From Bacteroidota bacterium (GTDB lineage: Bacteria; Bacteroidota; Bacteroidia; Flavobacteriales; Weeksellaceae): 21,273 bases of DNA. Positions 13,491 to 21,273 of the stretch are shown piece after piece. The notes under the pieces were generated by a model. That model was not told where the DNA came from, searched no databases, and saw only the letters and a list, made by a program, of their open reading frames with translations. Position numbers and translations under genes: made by a program. The stretch lies in assembly GCA_023420435.1 (NCBI GenBank), contig JAEZWE010000013.1, forward strand, positions 1 to 21,273, read 5' to 3'. The stretch's first letter is position 1. The number at the start of each line of letters is the position of its first letter.

Positions 13491-16400
13491 ATGGCTTCCA
13501 ATAAAATACAATTCAGAAGTATCCATGAACTCAAAGATCCGGCTTTAAATGCGAAGTTGGCTGCTAAAGAGTTTCAAAACGAAATTCCGGTTGACGAGAT
13601 TGCCACTGAAACGGATAGTAATGGCACTTCCAGACGAGATTTCTTGAAATTATTAGGATTTTCAACAGCGGCGGTTACTTTAGCTGCCTGTGAAGCGCCA
13701 GTTATTAAAACCATTCCTTATGTTGTGAAACCCCACAGCATTATTCCTGGACTCCCAAATTACTATGCATCAACCTATTTTGATGGGTTCGATTTTGCGA
13801 GTGTTTTGGTGAAAACAAGAGAAGGAAGACCGATAAAAATTGAGCCTAATCCTGCGGCAAAGGAATTGGGTAAAACTAATGCAAGAGCACAAGCAGCAGT
13901 TCTTTCGCTTTATGATAACGATAAAGTAAAACAACCAAAACTTGATGGAAAAGATGAAACTTTCGATAAAGTTGATGATTATGTTTTAAAAGCTTTGGCT
14001 GATGCTAATGCTTCAGGAAAAAGAATCGTTCTGCTTTCTCATTCATTTGCTTCTCCTACTTTCAAAAAAGTTTTTGCAGATTTTAAATCGAAATATCCAA
14101 CAGCTGAATTGGTAACCTATGATGCTTTTCCTTACACTTCTGCTTTAGATGCAGCACAGGAAGTTTTTGGTCAAAGAGCTTTGCCGGTTTACGATTTGAG
14201 TAAAACAGAATTGGTGGTTTCTTTTCAGGCAGATTTCTTAGGGGATTATAATGGTGGAGGTTTGGAAACCTCTTATGCTGTAGCTAAAACACCGGGTGAA
14301 AAGATGTTAAGACATATTCAAGTGGAATCTAATATGTCTATTACTGGAGCTAATGCAGATACAAGATTTCCTTTAAAACCTAGTGCTGTTAATAAAATTT
14401 TAATTGAAGTTTACAATGGTATTAATGGTGGTGCAACCTCAGATAAAATTGCGGCTGGAATTGTAAAAGAACTTCAAGCTAAAGGATCAAATGCGGTAGT
14501 TTTTGCAGATGGTTCCAAAGCAGCTCAGGTTTTAGCACACCTCATCAACCAAAAAATTGGATCTTCAGCATTTACAGGAAAATCCAACTTATTAAAAGAA
14601 TTTGATGCTAATCGGTATAATGAATTCTTAAGCTGGATGAATGCTGGCCAAGTTGGAGCATTAATTACAAACAACGTAAACCCTATTTATTCTTCCAACA
14701 GAGGAGAAGCATTCAAAAATTCTCTTTCCAAAGTTACAAATATCATTGCTGTTGCGGATAAGAAGAATGAAATGTATAAAGCGGCTAAAGCAGTTATACC
14801 TGTTGCAAATTGGCTGGAAAGTTGGGGAGATATGACTCCACAATCTGGAGTTTATACGTTGATGCAACCTACCATCCAAAAAATTTATAAATCAAGACAG
14901 ATTGAAGAATCTTTATTGGTATGGACAAACGGAAAAAACAATGCTAAAAATAATTACTACGAATATCTAAAAGCAAATGCGGCTTCAATGTTGGGAGGTA
15001 CAACTTTCAACAAAGCACTTTATAATGGTATTACGGGTGTTACTGAAGAAACGGCAGTAAAAGAAGAATCTTCTGAAGATCAAAATAATGAAACTATTAT
15101 AGCTGCTCCTGTTCAAAGATCAGGAAGTATGAACTATGGTGGCGGAAATGCAGTACAAGCGGTTTCAGAACTTAATAATTTTAAAAATTCTGAGTTAGAG
15201 TTAGTACTTTACACTAAAACTTCAATGGGAGACGGAACCCAAGCCAATAACCCTTGGTTACAGGAACTTCCAGATCCAATTACAAGGCTTTCTTGGGATA
15301 ACTATTTAACAATTTCTCCAAAAGATGCGGAAAGATTAGAAATTGAAAATAATCTTAATGCAAGAATGCAGCTTGACGGTTCAAAAGTAAATATTACTGT
15401 AAATGGAGTTGTTATTAAAGGTATTCCTGTTTTTATCCAGCCAGGACAAGCAGAAGGCTCTTTAGGACTTGCATTGGGTTACGGGAAAGTTAATTCAGGA
15501 AAAGTTGCAGAAACAGGTGTTAATGCTTATCCTTTATTTGATGGTTCAAACTTAGTGCTTTCAAATGTGAAAATTGAAAAAACAGGTGAAGAGCATGAAT
15601 TTGCAGGAATGCAGTTCCAAAATACCTTGATGGGTCGTTATGAAATTGCTAAAGAAGTTTCTTTAGATAAATTTTTAAATGTTCCTTTTGATGACACTTC
15701 TCAAGATGCAAACGGAAATCCAAAAGGATGGAATATTCCTTTAGAATATCACACCATTAATGGAGCACTTCCTTCTGGGAAAATTGACCTTTGGGATTCT
15801 TTTGATGATACGGATGGACCACATTTTAACCTTTCAGTTGATTTAAATTCCTGCACAGGTTGTGGTGCATGTATAATTGCATGTCAAGCAGAAAATAACG
15901 TACCTGTAGTAGGAAAAGAAGAAGTAAGAATGTCCAGAGATATGTACTGGTTGAGAATTGACCGTTACTATTCTGCAGAACAAAAACTTCTTCCTGCGGA
16001 AGCGGTTGCTAAAGGAATGGATGTTCCAGATATGTATGGAAATTACCTTACAGGAAAAAAAGGAGCGCTTTCTGAAGTCGCAGCTAATCCTGATGTAATT
16101 TTCCACCCAGTAATGTGTCAGCATTGTAACCATGCGCCTTGCGAAACAGTTTGTCCAGTTGCAGCAACTTCACACGGAAAACAAGGACAAAACCAAATGG
16201 CTTATAACAGATGTATTGGTACAAGATATTGTGCAAACAACTGTCCCTATAAAGTAAGAAGATTTAATTGGTTTACTTATAACCTTAATGATAAGTTCGA
16301 TTTCAACATGAATAATGATTTAGGAAGAATGGTCTTAAATCCAGATGTTGTAACTAGAACTAGAGGGGTTATGGAAAAATGCTCTATGTGTATTCAAAGG

Positions 16401-16649
16401 ACACAAAACATCATCCTTGAGGCTAAGAAAGAAGGAAGAATGGTAGTAGATGGCGAATTCAATACCGCGTGTTCACAAGCATGTTCTACAGGAGCAATGC
16501 AATTTGGAGATATGAACAACAAAGACTCTCATGTTAGAAAATTGTTTACAAGTAACCGAAGATACCTTCTTCTGGAAGAAATTGGAACCAAACCAAATGT
16601 GTTCTATCATACAAAAGTGAGAAACAGAGTAGAAGAAAAAGAAGTTTAA
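13491..16649 (+). CDS. actB: Alternative complex III subunit ActB (TAT-exported, molybdopterin-like/Fe-S fusion)
   Basis: ActB fuses a molybdopterin-oxidoreductase-like domain, which lacks the cofactor in studied complexes, to a four-cluster ferredoxin domain that wires quinol oxidation to ActA. At 1052 residues it has the expected size. A twin-arginine motif SRRDFLK (47-53) follows an unusual 46-residue N-terminal extension and leads to LAAC with Cys67, consistent with the lipidated ActB seen in ACIII structures. The Fe-S motifs start at Cys788 (C788, C791, C794, C798), Cys876 (C876, C879, C884, C888), Cys908 (C908, C914, C918) and Cys964 (C964, C967, C994, C998). In the third motif Thr911 replaces the expected Cys, as for a [3Fe-4S] cluster. 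The gene is 24 nt after actA and 18 nt before actC. Confidence 0.95.
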   Translation: MASNKIQFRSIHELKDPALNAKLAAKEFQNEIPVDEIATETDSNGTSRRDFLKLLGFSTAAVTLAACEAPVIKTIPYVVKPHSIIPGLPNYYASTYFDGFDFASVLVKTREGRPIKIEPNPAAKELGKTNARAQAAVLSLYDNDKVKQPKLDGKDETFDKVDDYVLKALADANASGKRIVLLSHSFASPTFKKVFADFKSKYPTAELVTYDAFPYTSALDAAQEVFGQRALPVYDLSKTELVVSFQADFLGDYNGGGLETSYAVAKTPGEKMLRHIQVESNMSITGANADTRFPLKPSAVNKILIEVYNGINGGATSDKIAAGIVKELQAKGSNAVVFADGSKAAQVLAHLINQKIGSSAFTGKSNLLKEFDANRYNEFLSWMNAGQVGALITNNVNPIYSSNRGEAFKNSLSKVTNIIAVADKKNEMYKAAKAVIPVANWLESWGDMTPQSGVYTLMQPTIQKIYKSRQIEESLLVWTNGKNNAKNNYYEYLKANAASMLGGTTFNKALYNGITGVTEETAVKEESSEDQNNETIIAAPVQRSGSMNYGGGNAVQAVSELNNFKNSELELVLYTKTSMGDGTQANNPWLQELPDPITRLSWDNYLTISPKDAERLEIENNLNARMQLDGSKVNITVNGVVIKGIPVFIQPGQAEGSLGLALGYGKVNSGKVAETGVNAYPLFDGSNLVLSNVKIEKTGEEHEFAGMQFQNTLMGRYEIAKEVSLDKFLNVPFDDTSQDANGNPKGWNIPLEYHTINGALPSGKIDLWDSFDDTDGPHFNLSVDLNSCTGCGACIIACQAENNVPVVGKEEVRMSRDMYWLRIDRYYSAEQKLLPAEAVAKGMDVPDMYGNYLTGKKGALSEVAANPDVIFHPVMCQHCNHAPCETVCPVAATSHGKQGQNQMAYNRCIGTRYCANNCPYKVRRFNWFTYNLNDKFDFNMNNDLGRMVLNPDVVTRTRGVMEKCSMCIQRTQNIILEAKKEGRMVVDGEFNTACSQACSTGAMQFGDMNNKDSHVRKLFTSNRRYLLLEEIGTKPNVFYHTKVRNRVEEKEV

Positions 16650-16667
16650 ATAATAATAAGGTAAAAA

Positions 16668-18062
16668 ATGTCACATTACGAAGCCCCGATTAGGGAACCT
16701 TTAATTATTGGTCACAAAACCTATCATGATATCACAGAAGATATCTCAAGACCTATAGAGGAAAGAGCAGGAAAACTTTGGTGGATTTCACTATACGTAG
16801 CTTTAGCTCTTTTCATTTATGGATTTGGTTGTATTGCTTACACTATCGGTACGGGTATTGGAGCTTGGGGACTTAATAGAACCATTAACTGGGGTTGGGA
16901 TATTACCAACTTCGTGTGGTGGGTAGGTATTGGTCACGCAGGAACTCTAATCTCTGCAGTATTATTATTGTTTAGACAAAGATGGAGAATGTCTGTAAAC
17001 CGATCTGCAGAAGCAATGACGATATTCGCTGTTGTTCAGGCGGCAATTTTCCCAGTAATTCACATGGGTAGAGTTTGGGTTGGTTATTGGGTTTTTCCTT
17101 TGCCAAACCAATTTGGTTCTCTTTGGGGGAATTTCAACTCACCATTACTTTGGGATGTATTTGCCATTTCTACTTATTTTTCTGTATCTACCGTTTTCTG
17201 GTTTATGGGTTTAATTCCCGATTTTGCTATGATCAGAGACCGTGCAAAAACTCCATGGACAAAAAAAATATATACTTTTTTAGCATTTGGTTGGGGAGGA
17301 AAAGCAAAACATTGGCAAAGATTTGAAGAATTATCTTTGGTTTTAGCAGGTTTAGCAACACCACTTGTATTCTCTGTTCACACTACCGTATCTTTTGACT
17401 TTGCTACTTCAGTAATAAAAGGATGGCATTCAACTATTTATCCTCCTTATTTTGTTGCTGGAGCAATTTTTTCAGGATTCGCAATGGTACAAACGCTTCT
17501 TTTGGTAGCAAGAAAAGTGTGTGATTTGGAAGATTACATCACAATGTACCACATCGAAATAATGAATATTGTAATCGTGGTAACAGGTGGAATGGTAACC
17601 GTAGCCTATGCTTGTGAATATTTTATTGCCTGGTATTCCGGAAGCCGTTTTGAAGATTTTGCCTATCTTACTCATGGTGCAGCAACTGGACCTTATTGGT
17701 GGGCATTTTATGCATTAATCTTTTGTAACTTGGTGTTCCCAGCATTATTCTGGTTCAAAAAAATTAGAACCAATATTATTGCAACATTTATTCTTGCATT
17801 AATCATTAACATTGGTATGTGGTTCGAGCGTTTTGATATCATTGTGATCAATCTTTCGAGAGATTATCTTCCAGGATCTTGGACGATGTTCAAACCAACG
17901 ATTATTGACGTAGGAGTTTATTTAGGAACCATAGGATTCTTCTCTGTATTATTCCTATTGTACGCAAGAACATTCCCTGTAATTGCACAGGCAGAATTGA
18001 AGTCTATTTTGAAAATCTCAGGTGAAACTTATAAAGCAAAAGAAGGAGATGAGCACCACTAA
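16668..18062 (+). CDS. actC: Alternative complex III subunit ActC (NrfD/PsrC-like membrane protein)
   Basis: Polytopic inner-membrane subunit of the NrfD family that carries a quinol-binding site of ACIII next to the Fe-S domain of ActB. The 464-residue product has about ten hydrophobic helices. Family features include the N-terminal PIREPLIIGHKTYHDIT segment, WGWDITNFVWWVGIGHAGTLI (helix 2 region) and PVIHMGRVWVGYWVFPLPN. These His, Asp and Arg residues lie in membrane segments where quinol binding or proton transfer would be expected. The assignment as ActC and not ActF follows from gene order directly after actB and from the NrfD-type sequence. Its stop codon overlaps the actD start by 14 nt, indicating translational coupling. 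Confidence 0.94.
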   Translation: MSHYEAPIREPLIIGHKTYHDITEDISRPIEERAGKLWWISLYVALALFIYGFGCIAYTIGTGIGAWGLNRTINWGWDITNFVWWVGIGHAGTLISAVLLLFRQRWRMSVNRSAEAMTIFAVVQAAIFPVIHMGRVWVGYWVFPLPNQFGSLWGNFNSPLLWDVFAISTYFSVSTVFWFMGLIPDFAMIRDRAKTPWTKKIYTFLAFGWGGKAKHWQRFEELSLVLAGLATPLVFSVHTTVSFDFATSVIKGWHSTIYPPYFVAGAIFSGFAMVQTLLLVARKVCDLEDYITMYHIEIMNIVIVVTGGMVTVAYACEYFIAWYSGSRFEDFAYLTHGAATGPYWWAFYALIFCNLVFPALFWFKKIRTNIIATFILALIINIGMWFERFDIIVINLSRDYLPGSWTMFKPTIIDVGVYLGTIGFFSVLFLLYARTFPVIAQAELKSILKISGETYKAKEGDEHH

Positions 18063-18579
18063 AACAATTTACGGAATTTACGCTGATGATGATGATTTGA
18101 TGTCTGGCGTAAAATTACTCATGGATAAAGGAATAAATATTAACGAAGTTTATACTCCTTTCCCTGTTCACGGATTGGATAAAGCATTAAAGCTGAGAAA
18201 AACAAGAATTTCTGACGCTGCTTTTATCTATGCTGTATACGGAGTAACTATTGGAGCTTTGACGACTTGGTATATGATGAACCACGACTGGCCACAAAAT
18301 ATTGGTGGAAAACCAGCTTTCCAATGGGGACACAATATGCCTGCTTTTGTAGTTCCTATGTTTGAATTAATGGTTTTTTGCGCGGCACACATGATGTCTC
18401 TTACTTTTTTAATTAGAAATAAAATGTATCCTGGAGCACCGGCTCAAAACCCTGATCCAAGAACAACTGATGATAAGTTTATGATGGAGTTTAAACCATC
18501 CAATGATGAAGAAATAAACCAGATTAAGCAAATCCTTATTGATACAGGTGTTGAAGAAATAACCATTAAAGATGCTTAA
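18049..18579 (+). CDS. actD: Alternative complex III subunit ActD (DUF3341)
   Basis: Small ACIII membrane subunit of the DUF3341 family, with no known catalytic role. From ATG 18049 the product is 176 residues: an N-terminal soluble part starting TKTIYGIYADDDDLMSGV, then two hydrophobic segments (about 57-76 and 97-120) and a hydrophilic tail. The Asp/Glu-poor first helix carries the motif AVYGVTIGALTTWYMM, and the loop PFPVHGLDKAL precedes it; both are typical of the family. I reject the upstream in-frame GTG at 18022 because it would overlap actC by 41 nt and add nine residues outside the family pattern. The gene sits between actC (14-nt overlap) and actE (1 nt apart). Confidence 0.93.
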   Translation: MSTTKTIYGIYADDDDLMSGVKLLMDKGININEVYTPFPVHGLDKALKLRKTRISDAAFIYAVYGVTIGALTTWYMMNHDWPQNIGGKPAFQWGHNMPAFVVPMFELMVFCAAHMMSLTFLIRNKMYPGAPAQNPDPRTTDDKFMMEFKPSNDEEINQIKQILIDTGVEEITIKDA

Positions 18580-18580
18580 C

Positions 18581-19255
18581 ATGAAGAATACTATTTTAAA
18601 ATTTTCAGCCATCTTCGGTTTCACAGCAGTTTTACTGAATTCTTGCGGTCCAAAAGATAATCCACCTTTGGTTTATTTTCCGGATATGTATTTTCCTGTA
18701 GCTTACGATCCACTTCAAAAAGCGGAAGATGCTTATTCTGATCATGATAATGAAATTCCAGCCTTTGTAAAACAAAATGGCGCTACCGGACTTGCTCCTG
18801 TTGATGGAACTGTTGCACAGAATAAAGACGGTGTGATCGATGAGAATTCAATGAAATCCTTGACACCAGATCAATATAATGCGGGATATGAAGCTTCAAA
18901 ATCGGAAGCAAATCCTTTGAATCCAGCAAAAGCCGCCAAAGATTTAGAAAGAGGTAAAATCCTTTACGAAAAAACTTGTGCAGCTTGTCACGGAATTGGA
19001 GGAGATGGACAAGGATCAATTGTTGTAAGCGGAGCTTATTCAGGCGTTCCGAAATATTCGGATCGTGAAATTACCGTGGGTTCTGTTCATTATGTTTTAA
19101 CCTATGGTAGAAATGCTATGGGTTCTTATGCAGGACAATTGCAACCTGGTGATCGTTGGAGAGTAGCCATGTATGTGATGAATGCGTTTAAAGGTGGAGT
19201 TGTTCCGGCTGCTACTGAAACGACAACAAAAACAGATTCTACTGCCACTAAATAA
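18581..19255 (+). CDS. actE: Alternative complex III subunit ActE (monohaem cytochrome c lipoprotein)
   Basis: Periplasmic monohaem c-type cytochrome of ACIII, anchored by a lipidated N-terminus. From ATG 18581 the 224-residue product has a type II signal peptide ending LLNSC (Cys22), consistent with the lipidated ActE of known complexes. The haem motif is CAACHG (133-138), and a later Met in GRNAMGSYAGQ is the likely sixth haem ligand. The N-terminal PPLVYFPDMYFPVAYDP stretch is typical for ActE of Bacteroidota. An in-frame ATG at 18572 would overlap actD and add only three residues; translation from either is possible. The tail is Thr/Ala/Lys-rich. actF follows after 15 nt. Confidence 0.93.
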   Translation: MKNTILKFSAIFGFTAVLLNSCGPKDNPPLVYFPDMYFPVAYDPLQKAEDAYSDHDNEIPAFVKQNGATGLAPVDGTVAQNKDGVIDENSMKSLTPDQYNAGYEASKSEANPLNPAKAAKDLERGKILYEKTCAACHGIGGDGQGSIVVSGAYSGVPKYSDREITVGSVHYVLTYGRNAMGSYAGQLQPGDRWRVAMYVMNAFKGGVVPAATETTTKTDSTATK

Positions 19256-19270
19256 AAAAAAGAATTAAAA

Positions 19271-20608
19271 ATGTATAGTTTTTCACCAAAATTAAGATTA
19301 GTATCTATTATACTCCTCGTTGCAGGATTAGTTCTTTTTGCTGCGGGATACTTTATGAATCATGGAATTGATGATGCCAAGATCGAACATATGATGGAAT
19401 CAGTTCATTTGCCAGGTCAAAAGCATGTAACGCCTATGAACTCTGCGCAAACTCATGGTCCTCAAGATCATGCTGCGCATTTAGAACACGCGAAACACCA
19501 AGTTCATAATCAGCCTTTAGCGGCTATTCATTTGGTAGCCGTATTTTTCTTTGGAGTTAGTTGTGCAGTAATGTTTTTCTACAGTATTCAACATGCGGCT
19601 CATGCAGGATGGTCTATTATTATCACCAGAGTTATGGAAGCTATTGGAGGATATATTCCTTGGGGTGGTGCTATTTTGATTATCATTATGATTTTGAATA
19701 TTACGCATAATGGTCATCTTTTCCACTGGATGGATCCGGAATTAACCGATCCAAAATCCGGACACTTTGATCCAATTATTTTCGAAAAAAGAAAATTTCT
19801 AAATATTCCTTTTTATGCCTTTAGAACGGTTCTTTATGTTGTTGGTGCATCTTTCTTTGCTTGGAAATTAAGAAGCCAATCTAAAAAAGTGGATGAAACT
19901 AAAAACGCACATGATTATCAAATCCTTTACAGATGGGCTGTTGGTTATATTGTATTTTTCGGTTTCTGTTCTGCAGCTTGGGCTTGGGATTGGTTGATGT
20001 CTATTGATCCACACTGGTATTCTACGATGTATATCTGGAATTCAATGGTTTCTACTTTAGCCAGTGCTATTGCGGTAATTATTTTAATTTCAGTTTATTT
20101 AAAAAAGAACGGTTTTTTACCACAGTTTAATGATAATCATCTTCATGATTTAGGAAAATTCCTTTTTGCCACTTCAATGCTTTGGACATATACTTGGTTT
20201 GCACAATTTATGTTGTATTGGTATGCAAACGTTCCGGAAGAAGTAAATTATTTCTTTGGTCGTTTTGAATATTATTCGCCAACTTTCCTTCCAATGTTAA
20301 TCATTAACTTCCTTATTCCACTTTTGGTTTTGGTAAGTTCAAGTATCAAAAGAAATTACAAAGTAGTTACTGCAATGGCAGTCGTTGTTTTCTTAGGTCA
20401 TATTTTGGATTTCTTCAATTTTGTGATGCCGGGAACTGTTGGTCCTTATTGGAACACGCCTGAAGTGTTATTGTTGACTGTTGGAGCTGTATTATTTGTT
20501 TCCGGATTGTTTATCTTTACAGTAATGACAACATTAAGCAAAATGAAACTTATCCCTGAAGGAAACCCATTCGTACACGAATCTAAAATCTACGAATATC
20601 CTTTCTAG
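19271..20608 (+). CDS. actF: Alternative complex III subunit ActF (membrane quinol oxidoreductase subunit)
   Basis: Second large membrane subunit of ACIII, a distant relative of ActC with about ten helices, proposed to take part in proton translocation. The product is 445 residues. Between helix 1 (about 9-29) and helix 2 (about 82-103) lies a loop with 11 His in residues 31-87 (31, 40, 46, 52, 62, 67, 70, 73, 76, 79, 87). By the positive-inside rule this loop faces the periplasm. Recognisable later segments are GGYIPWGGAILIIIMILN, FCSAAWAWDWLMSIDPHWYS and HILDFFNFVMPGTVGPYW, all characteristic of quinol:cytochrome c oxidoreductase membrane subunits. It is the last act gene; a terminator follows 23 nt after the stop codon and no oxidase gene is attached. 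Confidence 0.93.
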   Translation: MYSFSPKLRLVSIILLVAGLVLFAAGYFMNHGIDDAKIEHMMESVHLPGQKHVTPMNSAQTHGPQDHAAHLEHAKHQVHNQPLAAIHLVAVFFFGVSCAVMFFYSIQHAAHAGWSIIITRVMEAIGGYIPWGGAILIIIMILNITHNGHLFHWMDPELTDPKSGHFDPIIFEKRKFLNIPFYAFRTVLYVVGASFFAWKLRSQSKKVDETKNAHDYQILYRWAVGYIVFFGFCSAAWAWDWLMSIDPHWYSTMYIWNSMVSTLASAIAVIILISVYLKKNGFLPQFNDNHLHDLGKFLFATSMLWTYTWFAQFMLYWYANVPEEVNYFFGRFEYYSPTFLPMLIINFLIPLLVLVSSSIKRNYKVVTAMAVVVFLGHILDFFNFVMPGTVGPYWNTPEVLLLTVGAVLFVSGLFIFTVMTTLSKMKLIPEGNPFVHESKIYEYPF

Positions 20609-20631
20609 GACTGTAACAAATAAAATTTTTA

Positions 20632-20667
20632 AAAGACTGATTAGGAAAATCTAATCAGTCTTTTTTT
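20632..20667 (+). terminator. Rho-independent terminator of the act operon
   Basis: A 13-bp stem (20632-20644 with 20651-20663, core GACTGATTAG / CTAATCAGTC) has the 6-nt loop GAAAAT and a T-run at 20661-20667. It begins 23 nt after the actF stop codon, and the T-run abuts the next start codon at 20668. Confidence 0.92.
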
Positions 20668-21273
20668 ATGAAAAATTTTTTGTCATTAATTCTTCTTCTT
20701 TTTTTTTCGAATTTCTTTTTGTCACAAACCATACAGTTCGTTTCATCAAATTCAGGTTCTCCATTACCACAAGTTTTTATTTATGATGTTTCCGGTAAAA
20801 TAATAACAGAATCTGATATTGATGGGAAAATTAATGTTGATCAGCTAAAACCATTTCAAGAAAAGTATATTCTTTATTATGAAAATTATAAAATAGGTGA
20901 GATTACGAATAATGATTTAAATAAAGAAATTTTAAAATTAAATGATCGTGTTAAAAATCTTGAACCTCTGTCTATTATAGACAATACAAAAGCGAAGTTT
21001 ATTTACCTTAAAGGAAACTTCAACACCAATGTCACCATCAACGGATATACCAACGCTTATGCTGATGGAATGGTAACCCATGTTTTCGACAATCAAAAAA
21101 AGAAATATTTATATACGGTAATTGATCAGTATCGTGTTTATAAAAGAACAGATGTAGATTATGACAACAAAATTCTTGCGGATGATGACTTTGGTAATAA
21201 TTTGAGAATCTTAACACCCAAAATGCTAGCAAGTAATTTAAGTGCTTACAAGAAAAATTCAAAAGATTATACT
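20668..21273 (+). CDS. Secreted protein of unknown function (partial, C-terminus beyond window)
   Basis: Open frame from ATG 20668 to the right edge, 202 codons without a stop. The first 20 residues (MKNFLSLILLLFFSNFFLSQ) form a clear signal peptide of flavobacterial type. Residues about 21-75 (TIQFVSSNSGSPLPQVFIYD, then GKIITESDIDGKINVDQLKP) resemble a carboxypeptidase-D-like regulatory (Ig-like) fold, often found at the N-terminus of outer-membrane or cell-surface proteins of Bacteroidota. The following part has FIYLKGNFNTNVTINGYTNA and an aromatic-rich stretch that I do not recognise. No function can be assigned. The start codon is adjacent to the T-run of the act terminator and no TAnnTTTG box is visible nearby, so its expression is unexplained. 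Confidence 0.7.
   Translation, partial: MKNFLSLILLLFFSNFFLSQTIQFVSSNSGSPLPQVFIYDVSGKIITESDIDGKINVDQLKPFQEKYILYYENYKIGEITNNDLNKEILKLNDRVKNLEPLSIIDNTKAKFIYLKGNFNTNVTINGYTNAYADGMVTHVFDNQKKKYLYTVIDQYRVYKRTDVDYDNKILADDDFGNNLRILTPKMLASNLSAYKKNSKDYT

Noticed and set aside
13491..16649. ActB as a true molybdenum enzyme
   Set aside because: Gene order, the fused ferredoxin domain and the act neighbours identify it as the cofactor-free ACIII subunit.
18022..18048. GTG start for actD
   Set aside because: It overlaps actC by 41 nt and adds residues outside the DUF3341 pattern.
1..21273. Mobile elements, CRISPR arrays, tRNA/rRNA genes, defence islands
   Set aside because: No transposase, integrase, direct-repeat array, cloverleaf or toxin/nuclease gene was seen; gene content is core metabolism and envelope functions.

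Overview
The window is AT-rich DNA from a member of the Bacteroidota, most likely a flavobacterium of the Chryseobacterium/Weeksellaceae kind. The pointers are a gldH lipoprotein gene, a complete alternative complex III (act) operon, a FadL/OmpP1 porin paired with a lipoprotein, and TAnnTTTG (Bacteroidota -7 box) elements upstream of most transcription units. The genus is an inference. No mobile element, CRISPR array, tRNA or rRNA is visible, and no intergenic gap exceeds 300 bases.

Left part (1-4005, minus strand): the first codons of rplY (ribosomal protein L25/Ctc), then prs (PRPP synthetase), each unit preceded by a clear hairpin terminator. Upstream of prs on the same strand is a two-gene unit: a FadL-type outer-membrane channel followed by a large SGNH/GDSL-hydrolase lipoprotein. 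Together they look like a system for hydrolysing and importing hydrophobic esters.

Middle part (4006-11909): a 278-bp divergent promoter region leads into a compact plus-strand operon. It holds a RicT/PSP1-type protein, GldH (gliding / type IX secretion associated lipoprotein) and a class A penicillin-binding protein, and ends in a hairpin terminator. selO (protein AMPylase) and a TTG-initiated polytopic membrane protein of GT-C-like appearance follow, each with its own -7 box very close to the start codon. A bidirectional terminator separates them from a convergent gene for a small secreted SPOR-domain protein.

Right part (11910-20608): a strong promoter with an inverted repeat at the predicted transcription start drives actABCDEF, the quinol:electron-acceptor oxidoreductase called alternative complex III. 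Quinol is oxidised at the membrane subunits (ActC, ActF). Electrons pass through the Fe-S clusters of ActB to the c-haems of ActA and ActE, and from there to a terminal oxidase or soluble cytochrome c. The operon closes with a long hairpin terminator and no oxidase genes follow it. Instead a secreted protein of unknown function starts directly on the terminator's T-run and leaves the window unfinished.

Most of this is conserved core gene content. I did not find a convincing undescribed defence or mobile system. The points most worth a second look are the His-rich loop of ActF, the operator-like repeats upstream of actA and fadL, the GT-C-like membrane protein, and the promoters of rplY and selO that overlap or sit next to terminators.
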